Below, piece by piece: positions 1 through 7,533 of a stretch of 64,000 nt of DNA (within the stretch, counting starts at the first letter, position 1; the number at the start of each line of letters is the position of its first letter). Location of the stretch: the NCBI GenBank assembly GCA_023229825.1, contig JALNYN010000003.1, positions 17,178 through 81,177 of the forward strand, written 5' to 3'. A program made the translations under genes and the position numbers. The notes under the pieces were generated by a model, which was not told the origin of the DNA, searched no databases, and was given only the letters and a program-made list of their open reading frames with translations. The stretch comes from Minisyncoccota bacterium. GTDB taxonomy: Bacteria > Patescibacteriota > Minisyncoccia > Phycocordibacterales > CAIJYI01.

Positions 1-153
1 ACTCATTGGATATTTTGTTCGTACCTCACAAAATCCCTCAATGAGTCTTGCGGAATGGGTCCCTTCCCATTCCTCACCCGTCCATGACATTTGTATAAAA
101 TCACTGACGACGAATAGTTTGCAAAATTCGAAAATCGTAACATAAGTGGTTAA

Positions 154-197
154 TCCAAACGTTCCGAACGCGGGTGCAACCCACGTCCGACGACGGC
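154..197. repeat. R1 hairpin repeat, single degenerate arm
   Basis: Begins with CCAAACGTTCCGAACG and ends with the complementary CACGTCCG around a GGGTGCAACCC-like core. It is a diverged member of the R1 family seen about ten times in the window (consensus AAACGTTTCGGACGGGG, a short loop, then CCCCGTCCGGCGA). The rest of 1-230 holds no gene that I can support. Confidence 0.6.
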
Positions 198-230
198 ATC
201 ACCTTCATCAATGTTCGACCTTAACAGTGA

Positions 231-731
231 TTATTTATTGAGTAAATCAGAATATGAACCGGCGATGGCGGGATAGTTTTTGAGTAGAAGTCTGTTTTTC
301 ACTTCTTCGTGTTCCTTCTCGTAACTTTCTTTTGTGTCGCCTAAAACGACTGTTTCCAATTCAATAAATTCTCCGAGATCGTCGACGGTATCCAGATGGA
401 TCCTTGTATTTTTATAGAGGTATAGATCTCTTTTTTTTACAACGCTAACTTTTGTTCCAAAAATATAGCCAAAAATAATTTTCGAGAATTTCACGCTGTT
501 TTGAGGAATGGAAACGCGGTGATATAGAGATTCGCGAGTTCCTCTTTTTATTTTTCTCACGTAATAGATAATCTCATTTCTGGTTTTTTCTTCGCGAATT
601 TTCAATCTTTTTTCACCAAGTAAAAAATAAGTGTCTGTTTGTTCAAGTTTCGATGTATGAGCGGCAAAGTCGAGATGATTCTTTAGGTCATCAAGATTTT
701 CTACCTTCACTTTTATTTCCAGATTTCTCAT
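231..731 (-). CDS. CYTH-domain protein (class IV adenylate cyclase / triphosphatase-like)
   Basis: 166 aa. The N-terminus carries the family signature as EIKVKV (residues 5-10), followed by alternating charged strands (KRLKIREEK, IIYYVRKIKR, LETVVLG) expected of the triphosphate tunnel fold. CYTH enzymes bind a triphosphate substrate and metal inside a beta tunnel; substrates range from ATP and thiamine triphosphate to inorganic triphosphate, and the sequence does not decide between them. Length fits a single-domain CYTH protein. It is monocistronic, with no clear ribosome site before the ATG. The family call is fairly sure; the substrate is unknown. Confidence 0.7.
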   Translation of the reverse strand: MRNLEIKVKVENLDDLKNHLDFAAHTSKLEQTDTYFLLGEKRLKIREEKTRNEIIYYVRKIKRGTRESLYHRVSIPQNSVKFSKIIFGYIFGTKVSVVKKRDLYLYKNTRIHLDTVDDLGEFIELETVVLGDTKESYEKEHEEVKNRLLLKNYPAIAGSYSDLLNK

Positions 732-796
732 TTCAACGATTGTTGACTTTTTTCTTTTAGTTATGTGTTGTTAACAATTATCAGTCAAATAGATAA

Positions 797-828
797 CGTG
801 GATTCCGGATCGCGGTCCGGAATGACAG
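797..828. repeat. R2 repeat (GTGGATTCCGG...CCGGAATGAC)
   Basis: Short dyad in which GATTCCGGATC pairs imperfectly with GGTCCGGAATGAC. Many copies occur between genes here, often in clusters. A minus-strand reading frame across it (781-966) looks spurious. Confidence 0.75.
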
Positions 829-913
829 TGAGAATTTATTCTTTATGCGTCGAAAATTTTTCGCAGAACCGGTCCGCCCATCTGACAAATATGCCCCCGG
901 CCGGCGATAGACT

Positions 914-1468
914 TTATTGCATTTGGTAAAGGTATAATGTACGAGAAAGTGTTTCTTTTCCCACATCCAGATCTATTTTTTTTACGGGCATCCAATTTGG
1001 GATCTCAAAGTCACACGAAACAATTTTTGTTTTTGGCTGGCACTCGCGGAGAAATTTTGGTCCGAGTTGGGTCATGAGTTTTGGTGAAAGATAGCAGTAG
1101 ATATGTGTTGCTGAAGAAATATCAGTCCTCGATATTTCCTCATATCTTATTTTTACAGGGTAATTCCGTGAGAGAAACGATGCGACAAAAAAAGGAATAA
1201 TTCCTTTTTCCATTCCGATCCCGCGAACTTTTGACACAGTTTTAACCGCATCAATAAGTATTCTTCCGTCACCGCAACCCATGTCAACAAGAACATCGCC
1301 GCTTCTCATATCCAGTAATTCTATAATTTTTGCCACAGCATATCTGCGGACCGGGACAAATGGTACGTCCGCAAAAATAGAATCCCGTAATATTAAAAGG
1401 AGAATGATACCGACAAGCACAAGAATAAGGGAAATGCTGGCGGTTGTTAATATTACAAAAATATTCAT
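914..1468 (-). CDS. Membrane-anchored class I SAM-dependent methyltransferase (FAM173-like)
   Basis: 184 aa from the ATG at 1468. A hydrophobic helix (residues about 4-27) precedes the catalytic domain. Motif I reads VDMGCGDGRI (61-70), the glycine-rich SAM loop; the segment before it (VPFVPVRRYAVAKIIELL) matches the layout of FAM173/ATPSCKMT-type protein lysine methyltransferases, which also have one N-terminal membrane helix. Nineteen further codons are open upstream, but the shorter start begins right at the membrane helix. The target is unknown. The methyltransferase fold is secure; the FAM173 link rests on architecture. Confidence 0.7.
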   Translation of the reverse strand: MNIFVILTTASISLILVLVGIILLLILRDSIFADVPFVPVRRYAVAKIIELLDMRSGDVLVDMGCGDGRILIDAVKTVSKVRGIGMEKGIIPFFVASFLSRNYPVKIRYEEISRTDISSATHIYCYLSPKLMTQLGPKFLRECQPKTKIVSCDFEIPNWMPVKKIDLDVGKETLSRTLYLYQMQ

Positions 1469-1614
1469 AGGGAGTATTTTAATACTATCAAGCAAAAAGA
1501 AAATATACAACGTAAGCTGACCCAATCACCCCGAACGCAAGTGCTCCCTCATCTGACTGTCGCATTCGGCGATGCGAACTTGAATTATTTACTATTTCAT
1601 GTTATATTTTGATT

Positions 1615-1818
1615 ATGAATGATCCGATAATTCAAAACGAGGTCGCGCTTAATTATTTGAATACGCTTTTTGGCAAGGCGATTTTTTTTAAGGATTTGGA
1701 GAAGGTACATCAACTGAATGTTTTAAGACACACTGTTTATTACGAAAAAGACTTTGATTATGAAGCTGTATTAAAAATACTCGGAGAGATAGAGGAAAAA
1801 TTAAAACGATATGAATAA
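1615..1818 (+). CDS. Small protein upstream of zeta toxin, candidate antitoxin
   Basis: 67 aa, acidic and largely helical by composition (KILGEIEEKLKRYE at the C-terminus). It overlaps the zeta-toxin gene by 8 nt, the usual geometry of a toxin-antitoxin operon with the antitoxin first. TATATT at 1603-1608 lies exactly 6 nt before the ATG, so the transcript is probably leaderless; a TTG two codons upstream is less likely. I do not recognise the family. The antitoxin role is inferred only from position. Confidence 0.6.
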   Translation: MNDPIIQNEVALNYLNTLFGKAIFFKDLEKVHQLNVLRHTVYYEKDFDYEAVLKILGEIEEKLKRYE

Positions 1819-2542
1819 TTTTGATATACAAAAAGAGGAGGTGGAGAGAATTTTCAGAGAGATGATCGTTCCTCAAACTATTGGCGATTGCGCTCCGCAA
1901 GAAATAAAGCGGGCGTATATTTTAGGAGGTCAACCGGGAAGCGGTAAAAGCGCTTTTGCAAGAGAAATATTAAAAACAAACAACAATATCGTTTTTATAA
2001 ATGGTGATGATTTACGAGCCTATCATCCCGGATATTATTTTTATTTAAAAGAAAACGATATCGAAGCTGCTGATAGGACGCAAGCCGTATGTAATTTCTG
2101 GATCGAGTCTCTTTTGCGGGAATGTATAAAACAAGGATTGGATTTGATCATTGAGGGAACCATGCGAAAAAAAGAAGTCCCCATGAAAACGGCAAAAATG
2201 CTGGACGATGCGGGATATGAAACAAATCTTGTAGTTATTTCAACACCATATGAATTGTCTCTTCGCAGTTTGGAATATCGATACAATGAACTCAGGAGAC
2301 TTGGACAACCGGCAAGATTTACAAAAAAAGAAAGTCATGATGAAGCATACGAGAATATAGAAGGAACTTTATCGGATTTGGTCGCTACCGAGTTATTCAA
2401 AAGGTTTTTTATTTACAAAAGATATGATGGCGGATTTGAAGAAAATATATTTGAAACAGAGCAAAAAGAAAATGTTTTGCCGATCTTCAGAGAAGGTAGA
2501 CTGCGGACGCTGGAACACAACGAAAAAGATCGACGACGATAA
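1811..2542 (+). CDS. Zeta-toxin family P-loop kinase
   Basis: 243 aa. Walker A is GGQPGSGKS (residues 39-47), followed by INGDDLRAYHP (63-73), which carries the Asp residues of the zeta/PezT catalytic site, and LIIEGTMR (112-119). Zeta toxins phosphorylate UDP-N-acetylglucosamine at the 3' hydroxyl and so block MurA and peptidoglycan synthesis. The last roughly 50 residues are charged and not obviously catalytic. Translationally coupled to the 67-aa gene before it and followed by a strong terminator. A MurA-family gene lies at 61855-63411. Family assignment is good; whether it is a toxin here is untested. Confidence 0.85.
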   Translation: MNNFDIQKEEVERIFREMIVPQTIGDCAPQEIKRAYILGGQPGSGKSAFAREILKTNNNIVFINGDDLRAYHPGYYFYLKENDIEAADRTQAVCNFWIESLLRECIKQGLDLIIEGTMRKKEVPMKTAKMLDDAGYETNLVVISTPYELSLRSLEYRYNELRRLGQPARFTKKESHDEAYENIEGTLSDLVATELFKRFFIYKRYDGGFEENIFETEQKENVLPIFREGRLRTLEHNEKDRRR

Positions 2543-2583
2543 AAGGTTCGACATTGACAGTGAAATTCGATAAATAATAAAAT

Positions 2584-2616
2584 ACACGGCGTCGAGAGTG
2601 ACGCCGTGTTTTTTTT
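2584..2616 (+). terminator. Rho-independent terminator after zeta toxin
   Basis: Stem ACACGGCGTC / GACGCCGTGT, loop GAGAGT, followed by a T8 run. Confidence 0.9.
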
Positions 2617-2647
2617 GAAGCGGGGTTTTTAAATCCCTCACTCCTAA

Positions 2648-3154
2648 TTATCTTTCTCCAAGTCCGTAACCGCCGCTTCGATATACCGTGTTGGGGCGAG
2701 AAATCGCTTCTTTTGCCACATCAGCTAAATAAATTCTATCCCGTACAAACTCATTATAAAGTACGGTAAGCTGGCGCGTTCTTTCTTCGCCTGACATATC
2801 GCAGCAAGCGCGCAATACTATTTCCGCAGAACCTTCGCCTCCGCAAGAGGTTGAATTCCAATGCAGAATTTGTTTCGCCCTCAAATATTCGACGATCTCG
2901 ACGAGTTTTTCCGTTTTGCCCGGCTCTTGCATCATTCCTGCATAGTAGACGGCGTTATGATCATGATCATGAGTACGCCAAATGTCTGAAATAGTACCCC
3001 ATGCTACGCTTCTCAATGGTTCTTGAAGCTTGGTGGCATAGCGTTGGCCTGCGTCATAATCAGGATAAGGAAATCCGTTATTTACTATGCGAGCGACGGT
3101 TTCTCTTACCGCTCTTTCTTCATTGCTTTCTTGCCTTTCTGTTAATTTTTTCAC
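2648..3154 (-). CDS. Hypothetical protein, GTG start
   Basis: 168 aa, soluble and charged, with several Cys (SCGGEGSAEIVLRACCDMSGEE) and a His-rich patch (RTHDHDHNAVYY). I do not recognise a family. The GTG start is chosen because AGGAGG sits 7 nt upstream. Its 5' leader shares GATTTTCTTTAGGAGGA with the gene starting at 5384, so the two may be co-regulated. TTGACA and TACAGT with 17-nt spacing lie upstream on the minus strand. It converges with the zeta-toxin operon. Confidence 0.7.
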   Translation of the reverse strand: MKKLTERQESNEERAVRETVARIVNNGFPYPDYDAGQRYATKLQEPLRSVAWGTISDIWRTHDHDHNAVYYAGMMQEPGKTEKLVEIVEYLRAKQILHWNSTSCGGEGSAEIVLRACCDMSGEERTRQLTVLYNEFVRDRIYLADVAKEAISRPNTVYRSGGYGLGER

Positions 3155-3249
3155 TTCATCTCCTCCTAAAGAAAATCAATGGACTTTTTTTAAAGGTCCG
3201 GTTTGATATTACTGTACGTCATAGGGTATTATTTGTCAAACATTCATAA

Positions 3250-3278
3250 TTGACGCATCGACCGGTCTAGAGTAATAT
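3250..3278 (+). promoter_or_regulatory. Promoter of the 3315 gene
   Basis: TTGACG (3250-3255), 17-nt spacer, TAATAT (3273-3278). It is divergent from the promoter of the 2648-3154 gene. Confidence 0.6.
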
Positions 3279-3314
3279 TTACCTCGGATCGTGACGCGCT
3301 GAAGGAGAAAAACA

Positions 3315-3518
3315 ATGAGATACGGTTTGAAATTCGACAAAATTCATTTTATTGAAGGATCGCAAAGAAATTATTTTGCGCCGCAATACGATGTACTTAA
3401 AAAGGGCGATCCTATTGAATGGCTCAGATGCATTATTTTTGTTCCGACCTTTGGTTTGATCTGGTATCCGCTCATAGCATTATTGTCTCTACGGATAGTT
3501 ATAGTTGGAAAAAAATAG
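3315..3518 (+). CDS. Small single-pass membrane protein
   Basis: 67 aa. Soluble N-terminal half, then one hydrophobic helix (IIFVPTFGLIWYPLIALLSL, about residues 40-60) and a basic tail ending GKK. AAGGAG lies upstream of the ATG at normal spacing. No recognised family. Directly after its stop there is a second AGGAGG site and an ATG (3529) that opens only 13 codons through the terminator, which may be the remnant of a lost downstream gene. Confidence 0.7.
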   Translation: MRYGLKFDKIHFIEGSQRNYFAPQYDVLKKGDPIEWLRCIIFVPTFGLIWYPLIALLSLRIVIVGKK

Positions 3519-3531
3519 GAGGAACCTATGG

Positions 3532-3552
3532 AAACGCCTACGGGCGTTTTTT
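3532..3552 (+). terminator. Terminator after the 67-aa membrane protein gene
   Basis: AAACGCC / GGCGTTT with loop TACG and a T6 run. Confidence 0.8.
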
Positions 3553-3626
3553 CTTTGTGCTTCAAATAACCATGAACGAGAAGTCTCCGAACGTTTCGGA
3601 CAGGGTACATCCGGCAATAAAATTTT

Positions 3627-3650
3627 GCCCCCTCAGATAACTGAGGGGGC
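3627..3650. terminator. GC-rich hairpin, probable terminator for the 26-aa minus-strand gene
   Basis: Perfect 10-bp stem GCCCCCTCAG / CTGAGGGGGC with an ATAA loop; the minus-strand side runs into AAAATTTTAT. Confidence 0.65.
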
Positions 3651-3664
3651 GTAAAACAGAATGA

Positions 3665-3745
3665 TCACGCGGCTTTAAACCATTGCATGACGGGCCGTTT
3701 TGTTTTTGGATCTATGATCCATTTTATAATCACTTTTTCTTTCAT
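3665..3745 (-). CDS. Very small basic protein (26 aa)
   Basis: 26 aa, rich in Lys and Trp (begins MKEKVIIKWIIDPK, ends MQWFKAA). An AGGAG site lies upstream of the ATG and a strong hairpin lies just downstream, so it has the frame of a real transcription unit. No known family. It could instead be a regulatory leader peptide. Confidence 0.5.
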   Translation of the reverse strand: MKEKVIIKWIIDPKTKRPVMQWFKAA

Positions 3746-3838
3746 GACACTCTCCTACTTGTGTATATAAATTCAAGTGTTTTAATTGTACCATATTTTA
3801 GTATATACGTCAAGTAGCGGGGAGTGACGACAACGGGA

Positions 3839-3870
3839 CGTGGATTCCGGCTCGCGGTCCGGAATGACAG
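3839..3870. repeat. R2 repeat
   Basis: GTGGATTCCGGCTCGCGG ... CCGGAATGACAG, the same dyad as at 797. A second partial copy (GGTTCCGGCTCGCG) follows at about 3889. From 3746 to 3946 I see nothing else. Confidence 0.75.
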
Positions 3871-4011
3871 CGGGGTTTTCATCATTGGTTCCGGCTCGCG
3901 CATTGCTATGCCGTAGCTTTAAGCGAGGACACAGTTTAAGTTGCGCTTGACATATTTACATATGTATTATACTATTGCACCAGCACTACACAACTGAATG
4001 GAGGTTGTACT

Positions 4012-4275
4012 ATGACATTAATGTCTAAAGAAAAGCGTTTTGAAATGGCGCGACAAAATCCTATGCGGATGCATTGGAGAAGGATGGATACGAGATACCA
4101 AGTGGATCTTCTCAGAGTTCACTTTGAACACCGAAATCTTACCGTATGCGAGGCATCGCGCTACTTTGATCCGGGAGAAGGATCTTCAGAAGCATTTATT
4201 GAAAAGATGCGAAGGATCTTTGATGCGATCATTCCGCATTCACGCTTGGCGATAGAAAGCGGAAGGGAATTATGA
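4012..4275 (+). CDS. Hypothetical charged small protein
   Basis: 87 aa, Arg/Met-rich N-terminus (RFEMARQNPMRMHWRRMDTRY), no membrane segment. GGAGGT sits 8 nt before the ATG; upstream are TTGACA (3947) and TACTAT (3970) at 17-nt spacing. It overlaps the next gene by 4 nt (ATGA), so the two form an operon. Family unknown. Confidence 0.7.
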   Translation: MTLMSKEKRFEMARQNPMRMHWRRMDTRYQVDLLRVHFEHRNLTVCEASRYFDPGEGSSEAFIEKMRRIFDAIIPHSRLAIESGREL

Positions 4276-4472
4276 AAATATTTAAAAGCAGATTATGGGC
4301 TTGGTGGGAACTTGGGCTCGTTAAATGGTCATCATTCTTGTGCGGCATTTTTGCCGGAGCGTATTGGTCGGAAATATTCGCGCCTCATGCATTCGCTATC
4401 CTCGCAGCAGGGCTTATACTTGGCGCTATCGGGGCCATCCTTTGGATCAAAAAAATGCGTAATATTACATAA
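4272..4472 (+). CDS. Small two-helix membrane protein
   Basis: 66 aa. Two hydrophobic stretches (VKWSSFLCGIFAGAYWSEIF and AFAILAAGLILGAIGAILWI) with a basic tail. Coupled to the preceding gene through an ATGA overlap and followed at once by a terminator. Function unknown. Confidence 0.7.
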   Translation: MKIFKSRLWAWWELGLVKWSSFLCGIFAGAYWSEIFAPHAFAILAAGLILGAIGAILWIKKMRNIT

Positions 4473-4474
4473 AT

Positions 4475-4502
4475 ATGCCCCGCCAAAAGCGGGGCATTTT
4501 TT
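4475..4502. terminator. Terminator shared by convergent genes
   Basis: ATGCCCCGC / GCGGGGCAT with loop CAAAA and a T run on the plus strand. The T run touches the stop codon of the minus-strand gene 4501-4932. Confidence 0.85.
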
Positions 4503-4932
4503 AAATCATCATTGCATTGATCTCTTCGACGGAAAGAACATTTTTTGCCATGAGCACTGCGGCAATTTTGTATATTAGCGCGACGTTCAAAGGATTATTT
4601 AATATATCCTGAACTGTTTTTGCTGCAAAAAGGAAATATTGACATTGTATGTTTCTGTCGCGAGAAAGCAGTAAAAGAACTTCTTGAGCCTGTGCGCGAT
4701 CCGCCGTAGAATGGTGTTCCGAATATCCATTGGAAAATAGATTTTCGGAAATATTTCCCGCGATAAAAAAACATAATTTTTCGAAATTGTCGCGGCCCGC
4801 CAGCCAGCTTACGCCGGTGAATCCTCCGTTTTCATTTATCGTAACCCCCAGCAGCTTTAATTTTCTCATGGCAAGGGCGACAATGGCATGTCCAGCCTCA
4901 TGAAAAGCCAAAGCTTCTCTTATCATAATCAT
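4501..4932 (-). CDS. Stand-alone M41 (FtsH peptidase)-like protein, copy 2
   Basis: 143 aa. HEAGH at residues 11-15 is the zinc-binding HExxH of FtsH-type peptidases, and TADRAQA (D78) sits where the third metal ligand of FtsH is expected. The AAA ATPase and membrane parts of FtsH are absent. It is clearly paralogous to the upstream gene (shared FEKLCF.IAG, IYKIAAVLM, EEINAM). Overlap with that gene is 4 nt. It could be a small metalloprotease or a catalytically lapsed relative. Fold assignment is good, activity unknown. Confidence 0.7.
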   Translation of the reverse strand: MIMIREALAFHEAGHAIVALAMRKLKLLGVTINENGGFTGVSWLAGRDNFEKLCFFIAGNISENLFSNGYSEHHSTADRAQAQEVLLLLSRDRNIQCQYFLFAAKTVQDILNNPLNVALIYKIAAVLMAKNVLSVEEINAMMI

Positions 4933-5384
4933 ACCTCCACCTCGCCATCATTAACCATGGCATTGATCTCATCTTCAGTAAGAACATCTTTTACCATAAG
5001 AACCGCAGCGATTTTATTTAACAAGATAACATTCTTCGGATCCTCGAATATTTCTCGAACTTTTTTTATCGCCAAGATCCAGAATTTATACTGTTCGTTC
5101 CGGTCATGAGAAATGAGAAAAAGAACCGTTTGGGTATAAACACGGTCTGACCAGCAATGCTGTTCCGAATAATATTTTTCGGAATACAAACACTCCGTCA
5201 TTTCTCCGGCGATATAAAAACATAATTTTTCAAAATTCATACCTTCTGACCACTTAACATTAGTGGTTCCGCCGGTACCATCAAGAAGTATATCAAGAAC
5301 TTTTATCTTGTTCATGGCGATCGCGACGACCGCATGGCCCGCTTCGTGGAAAGCGTGGGCTGATCTTTCTCCGACATCTGTCAT
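4929..5384 (-). CDS. Stand-alone M41 (FtsH peptidase)-like protein, copy 1
   Basis: 151 aa. HEAGH at residues 13-17, WSDRVYT with D80 as the putative third ligand, and the same C-terminal EDEINAM as its neighbour. Two tandem copies of an isolated peptidase domain are unusual. AGGAGG precedes the ATG by 5 nt, within a leader (GATTTTCTTTAGGAGGA) shared with the gene starting at 3154. No signal peptide or membrane helix is visible, so the protein is probably cytoplasmic. Confidence 0.7.
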   Translation of the reverse strand: MTDVGERSAHAFHEAGHAVVAIAMNKIKVLDILLDGTGGTTNVKWSEGMNFEKLCFYIAGEMTECLYSEKYYSEQHCWSDRVYTQTVLFLISHDRNEQYKFWILAIKKVREIFEDPKNVILLNKIAAVLMVKDVLTEDEINAMVNDGEVEV

Positions 5385-5445
5385 AACTTCCTCCTAAAGA
5401 AAATCTATATCCAGTACATCATGACCGTCACCTAAATGCAATAGC

Positions 5446-5472
5446 AAAAAACGCACGGAAGGTGCGCTTTTG
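5446..5472 (-). terminator. Terminator for the 5501-5917 gene
   Basis: On the minus strand: GCGCAC, loop CTTCC, GTGCGT, then T6. Confidence 0.85.
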
Positions 5473-5500
5473 CAGTTTCAGCCGATAAGTATATTGAGCC

Positions 5501-5917
5501 TCAATGTATCACTTCGTTGACTTTTTTATATGTGTCATTGGAAAGCGAACCGTTCTTTAAAAGATGATCGGCAAGATCAAGCGCTTTTCCATCAAGCAGT
5601 AATTTGCGTATTATCCCAAGGGATTCTGCAATATTTTCCGAATCAACGGGACTGCCGACGAAATCTCCAAAATCCAGTTTTGTTTTATTTTTTAACGATT
5701 GAGAAAGGATCGAAAGACAGATCGCCGTGCTTTTAACATCTACATTTTCGGAACTGCGCATTGAATTTGTGAGCGAGTCTATCTCGCTAATCGCATCCGT
5801 TTCAGGATTCTGTATTTTGTTTATGAGTTCATTTATAGCATTCAAATTATCAGCTACGGCGTTCTGGTGAAGCATTTCCTGGAATACTGGCTTGTTTTCG
5901 TGTTCTTTATATGGCAT
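5501..5917 (-). CDS. Hypothetical helical protein
   Basis: 138 aa, hydrophilic and mostly helical by composition, without Cys clusters or membrane segments. No recognised motif. Followed by its own terminator. I cannot assign a function. Confidence 0.55.
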   Translation of the reverse strand: MPYKEHENKPVFQEMLHQNAVADNLNAINELINKIQNPETDAISEIDSLTNSMRSSENVDVKSTAICLSILSQSLKNKTKLDFGDFVGSPVDSENIAESLGIIRKLLLDGKALDLADHLLKNGSLSNDTYKKVNEVIH

Positions 5918-6086
5918 ATAAGTATTTTTAATTTAAAATATGTAATAAGTATATCATAAAGATAAAAACATCCAATCTTTACTGGTTTAATACAATGTTT
6001 ATTAATTGTTGTCAATCTTGACTTTATATACCCTGATGGTAAAACAAGGTAGGGAAGCTTGAATACGTACCAATGGAGGTAACGTG

Positions 6087-6425
6087 ATGGAAAAATTGAA
6101 ATATGTTTGGAAAGTACTGCTGGCTGTCTTTGGGTGGCTGGTGAAAGGGTGGAAATGGTTTGTGGCTCATGATACGCCTCTTACCTTTATATATGACGTG
6201 GCCGGCGGAATAGGTCTCGGCTGGCTGGTACATTTGGGTTTAACTCATTATATCGGTCACGGATTAGAATTTTCAGCGGCTCATCCTGCAGCAGGAATTA
6301 CCGTCGAAGCGGTCGCTCCTCTGGCGGCATTTGCCTGGCCTCTTGCCATCCTCTTCGGGGGCGGATTAGCCGTTTTCTTAATATATTTGGATGTTAAGAA
6401 CATACAAAAATACGGCGAACTCTGA
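6087..6425 (+). CDS. Small integral membrane protein
   Basis: 112 aa with two strong membrane spans (YDVAGGIGLGWLVHLGLTHY and PLAAFAWPLAILFGGGLAVF) after an aromatic, basic amphipathic N-terminus. The ATG at 6087 is preferred over a GTG at 6084 because GGAGGT (6075-6080) is then 6 nt away. TTGACT and TAAAAC lie upstream with 16-nt spacing. Followed by a terminator. No family recognised. Confidence 0.7.
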   Translation: MEKLKYVWKVLLAVFGWLVKGWKWFVAHDTPLTFIYDVAGGIGLGWLVHLGLTHYIGHGLEFSAAHPAAGITVEAVAPLAAFAWPLAILFGGGLAVFLIYLDVKNIQKYGEL

Positions 6426-6439
6426 TAGAGTAAAACAGA

Positions 6440-6466
6440 ACGCTCCGCTTCGGCGGAGTGTTTTTT
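6440..6466 (+). terminator. Terminator
   Basis: CGCTCCGC / GCGGAGTG (one G-U) with TTCG loop and a T6 run. Confidence 0.85.
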
Positions 6467-6504
6467 AATACTGAGGGAAATGATATAAAAGGGTCGCTGT
6501 AAAA

Positions 6505-6535
6505 ACGTGGATTCCGGATCCAGTCCGGAATGACG
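6505..6535. repeat. R2 repeat
   Basis: GTGGATTCCGGATCCAG then TCCGGAATGACG. Confidence 0.75.
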
Positions 6536-6590
6536 AAAGAGGGGATAGTTTTTTGATTCCGCGATATTTTTTGATATACTATATAGCACT

Positions 6591-7205
6591 ATGCAAACCA
6601 GTTTATTTGATTTCGGAACGCCTCCGCAAAAAGATTCGTATCTGTTCTTCGATACGGAGACCACCGGACTGCCGCGCAACTGGAATGCGAGAGCGGAGGA
6701 TGTCGACAACTGGCCGCGGCTCGTTCAGCTCGCATGGATACAGTACGATGAGAATGGCAATGTGATCGCGTCAGAGAACAAGATCGTACGGCCGGACGGC
6801 TATACGATACCGGCGGATTCATCTCGTATCCACGGCATCACGACCGAACGAGCACTGGCGGAGGGGATTCCCGTGAGGCAAGTCCTTGAAACATTCTGCG
6901 ACAAAATAGGGAAGTCAACGCACATCGTGGCGCACAATATCGACTTCGATGAAAAGATCATCGGCGCGGAATTTATCCGTGCGGAAATGAATCACGACTT
7001 TCAAAAGAAAAAGAAGATCTGCACCATGAAAAGCACGGTGGACTTTTGCGCTATCCCCAGCCCTCGCGGATACAAATGGCCGCAGCTTTCCGAGCTTCAC
7101 ACCAAACTTTTCGGCGAACCTTTCAAGGACGCACACGACGCATCCGTAGATATCGCCGCCACTGCAAAATGTTTTTGGGAACTGAAAAAACGAGGGGTAT
7201 TATAA
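6591..7205 (+). CDS. DEDDh 3'-5' exonuclease (DnaQ / Pol III epsilon-like)
   Basis: 204 aa. Exo I motif FDTETTG (residues 20-26, D21 and E23), Exo II HNIDFD, and Exo III HDASVDI with the catalytic His and Asp near the C-terminus. Such enzymes remove nucleotides from DNA or RNA 3' ends; stand-alone forms serve as proofreading subunits or repair exonucleases. The 'QTSLFDFGTP' N-terminus resembles a clamp- or partner-binding tail, but that is a guess. TATACT lies 10 nt before the ATG, suggesting a very short or absent leader. Confidence 0.85.
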   Translation: MQTSLFDFGTPPQKDSYLFFDTETTGLPRNWNARAEDVDNWPRLVQLAWIQYDENGNVIASENKIVRPDGYTIPADSSRIHGITTERALAEGIPVRQVLETFCDKIGKSTHIVAHNIDFDEKIIGAEFIRAEMNHDFQKKKKICTMKSTVDFCAIPSPRGYKWPQLSELHTKLFGEPFKDAHDASVDIAATAKCFWELKKRGVL

Positions 7206-7210
7206 AGAAA

Positions 7211-7240
7211 GAGGCAGCAAAAACGCTGTCTCTTTTTTGT
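7211..7240 (+). terminator. Terminator
   Basis: GAGGCAGC / GCTGTCTC (one G-U), loop AAAAAC, T6 run. Confidence 0.85.
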
Positions 7241-7245
7241 GTTGC

Positions 7246-7446
7246 CTATTTTTCTTTTTTAAATAATGCGATCACGTCGCCGCCGTAAGCGATCCTAAAA
7301 TCGCGCTTTACTTTTTTCCCGTTGATCTTTATCAAGGAATAATCGCTGTACGATGCGTTAAAGCCGTTCAATATCGAGGAAATCGTTTCCGGTTCACGAA
7401 TTTTTCCGACCGTGATGATCGAGGTTGGCACTTTCAAATTTTGCAC
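7246..7446 (-). CDS. Hypothetical small protein, possible beta-grasp fold
   Basis: 66 aa, GTG start, weak AAGAAG upstream. The second half (SLIKINGKKVKRDFRIAYGG, then DVIALF) has the strand-turn-strand rhythm and the GGDVIALF ending seen in ThiS/MoaD or S4-like small domains, but it lacks the C-terminal GG of a sulfur carrier. Function unknown; the start is uncertain. Confidence 0.5.
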   Translation of the reverse strand: MQNLKVPTSIITVGKIREPETISSILNGFNASYSDYSLIKINGKKVKRDFRIAYGGDVIALFKKEK

Positions 7447-7533
7447 CTTCTTTTTGTGAACAAATCTGCGTATATTATGAACATATTTTATTATATTGTC
7501 AACATAACGTTCTTGTGTTAATGTAAAACGATA

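Noticed and set aside
781..966. 61-codon minus-strand frame
   Set aside because: It is made largely of an R2 repeat and overlaps the end of the methyltransferase gene.
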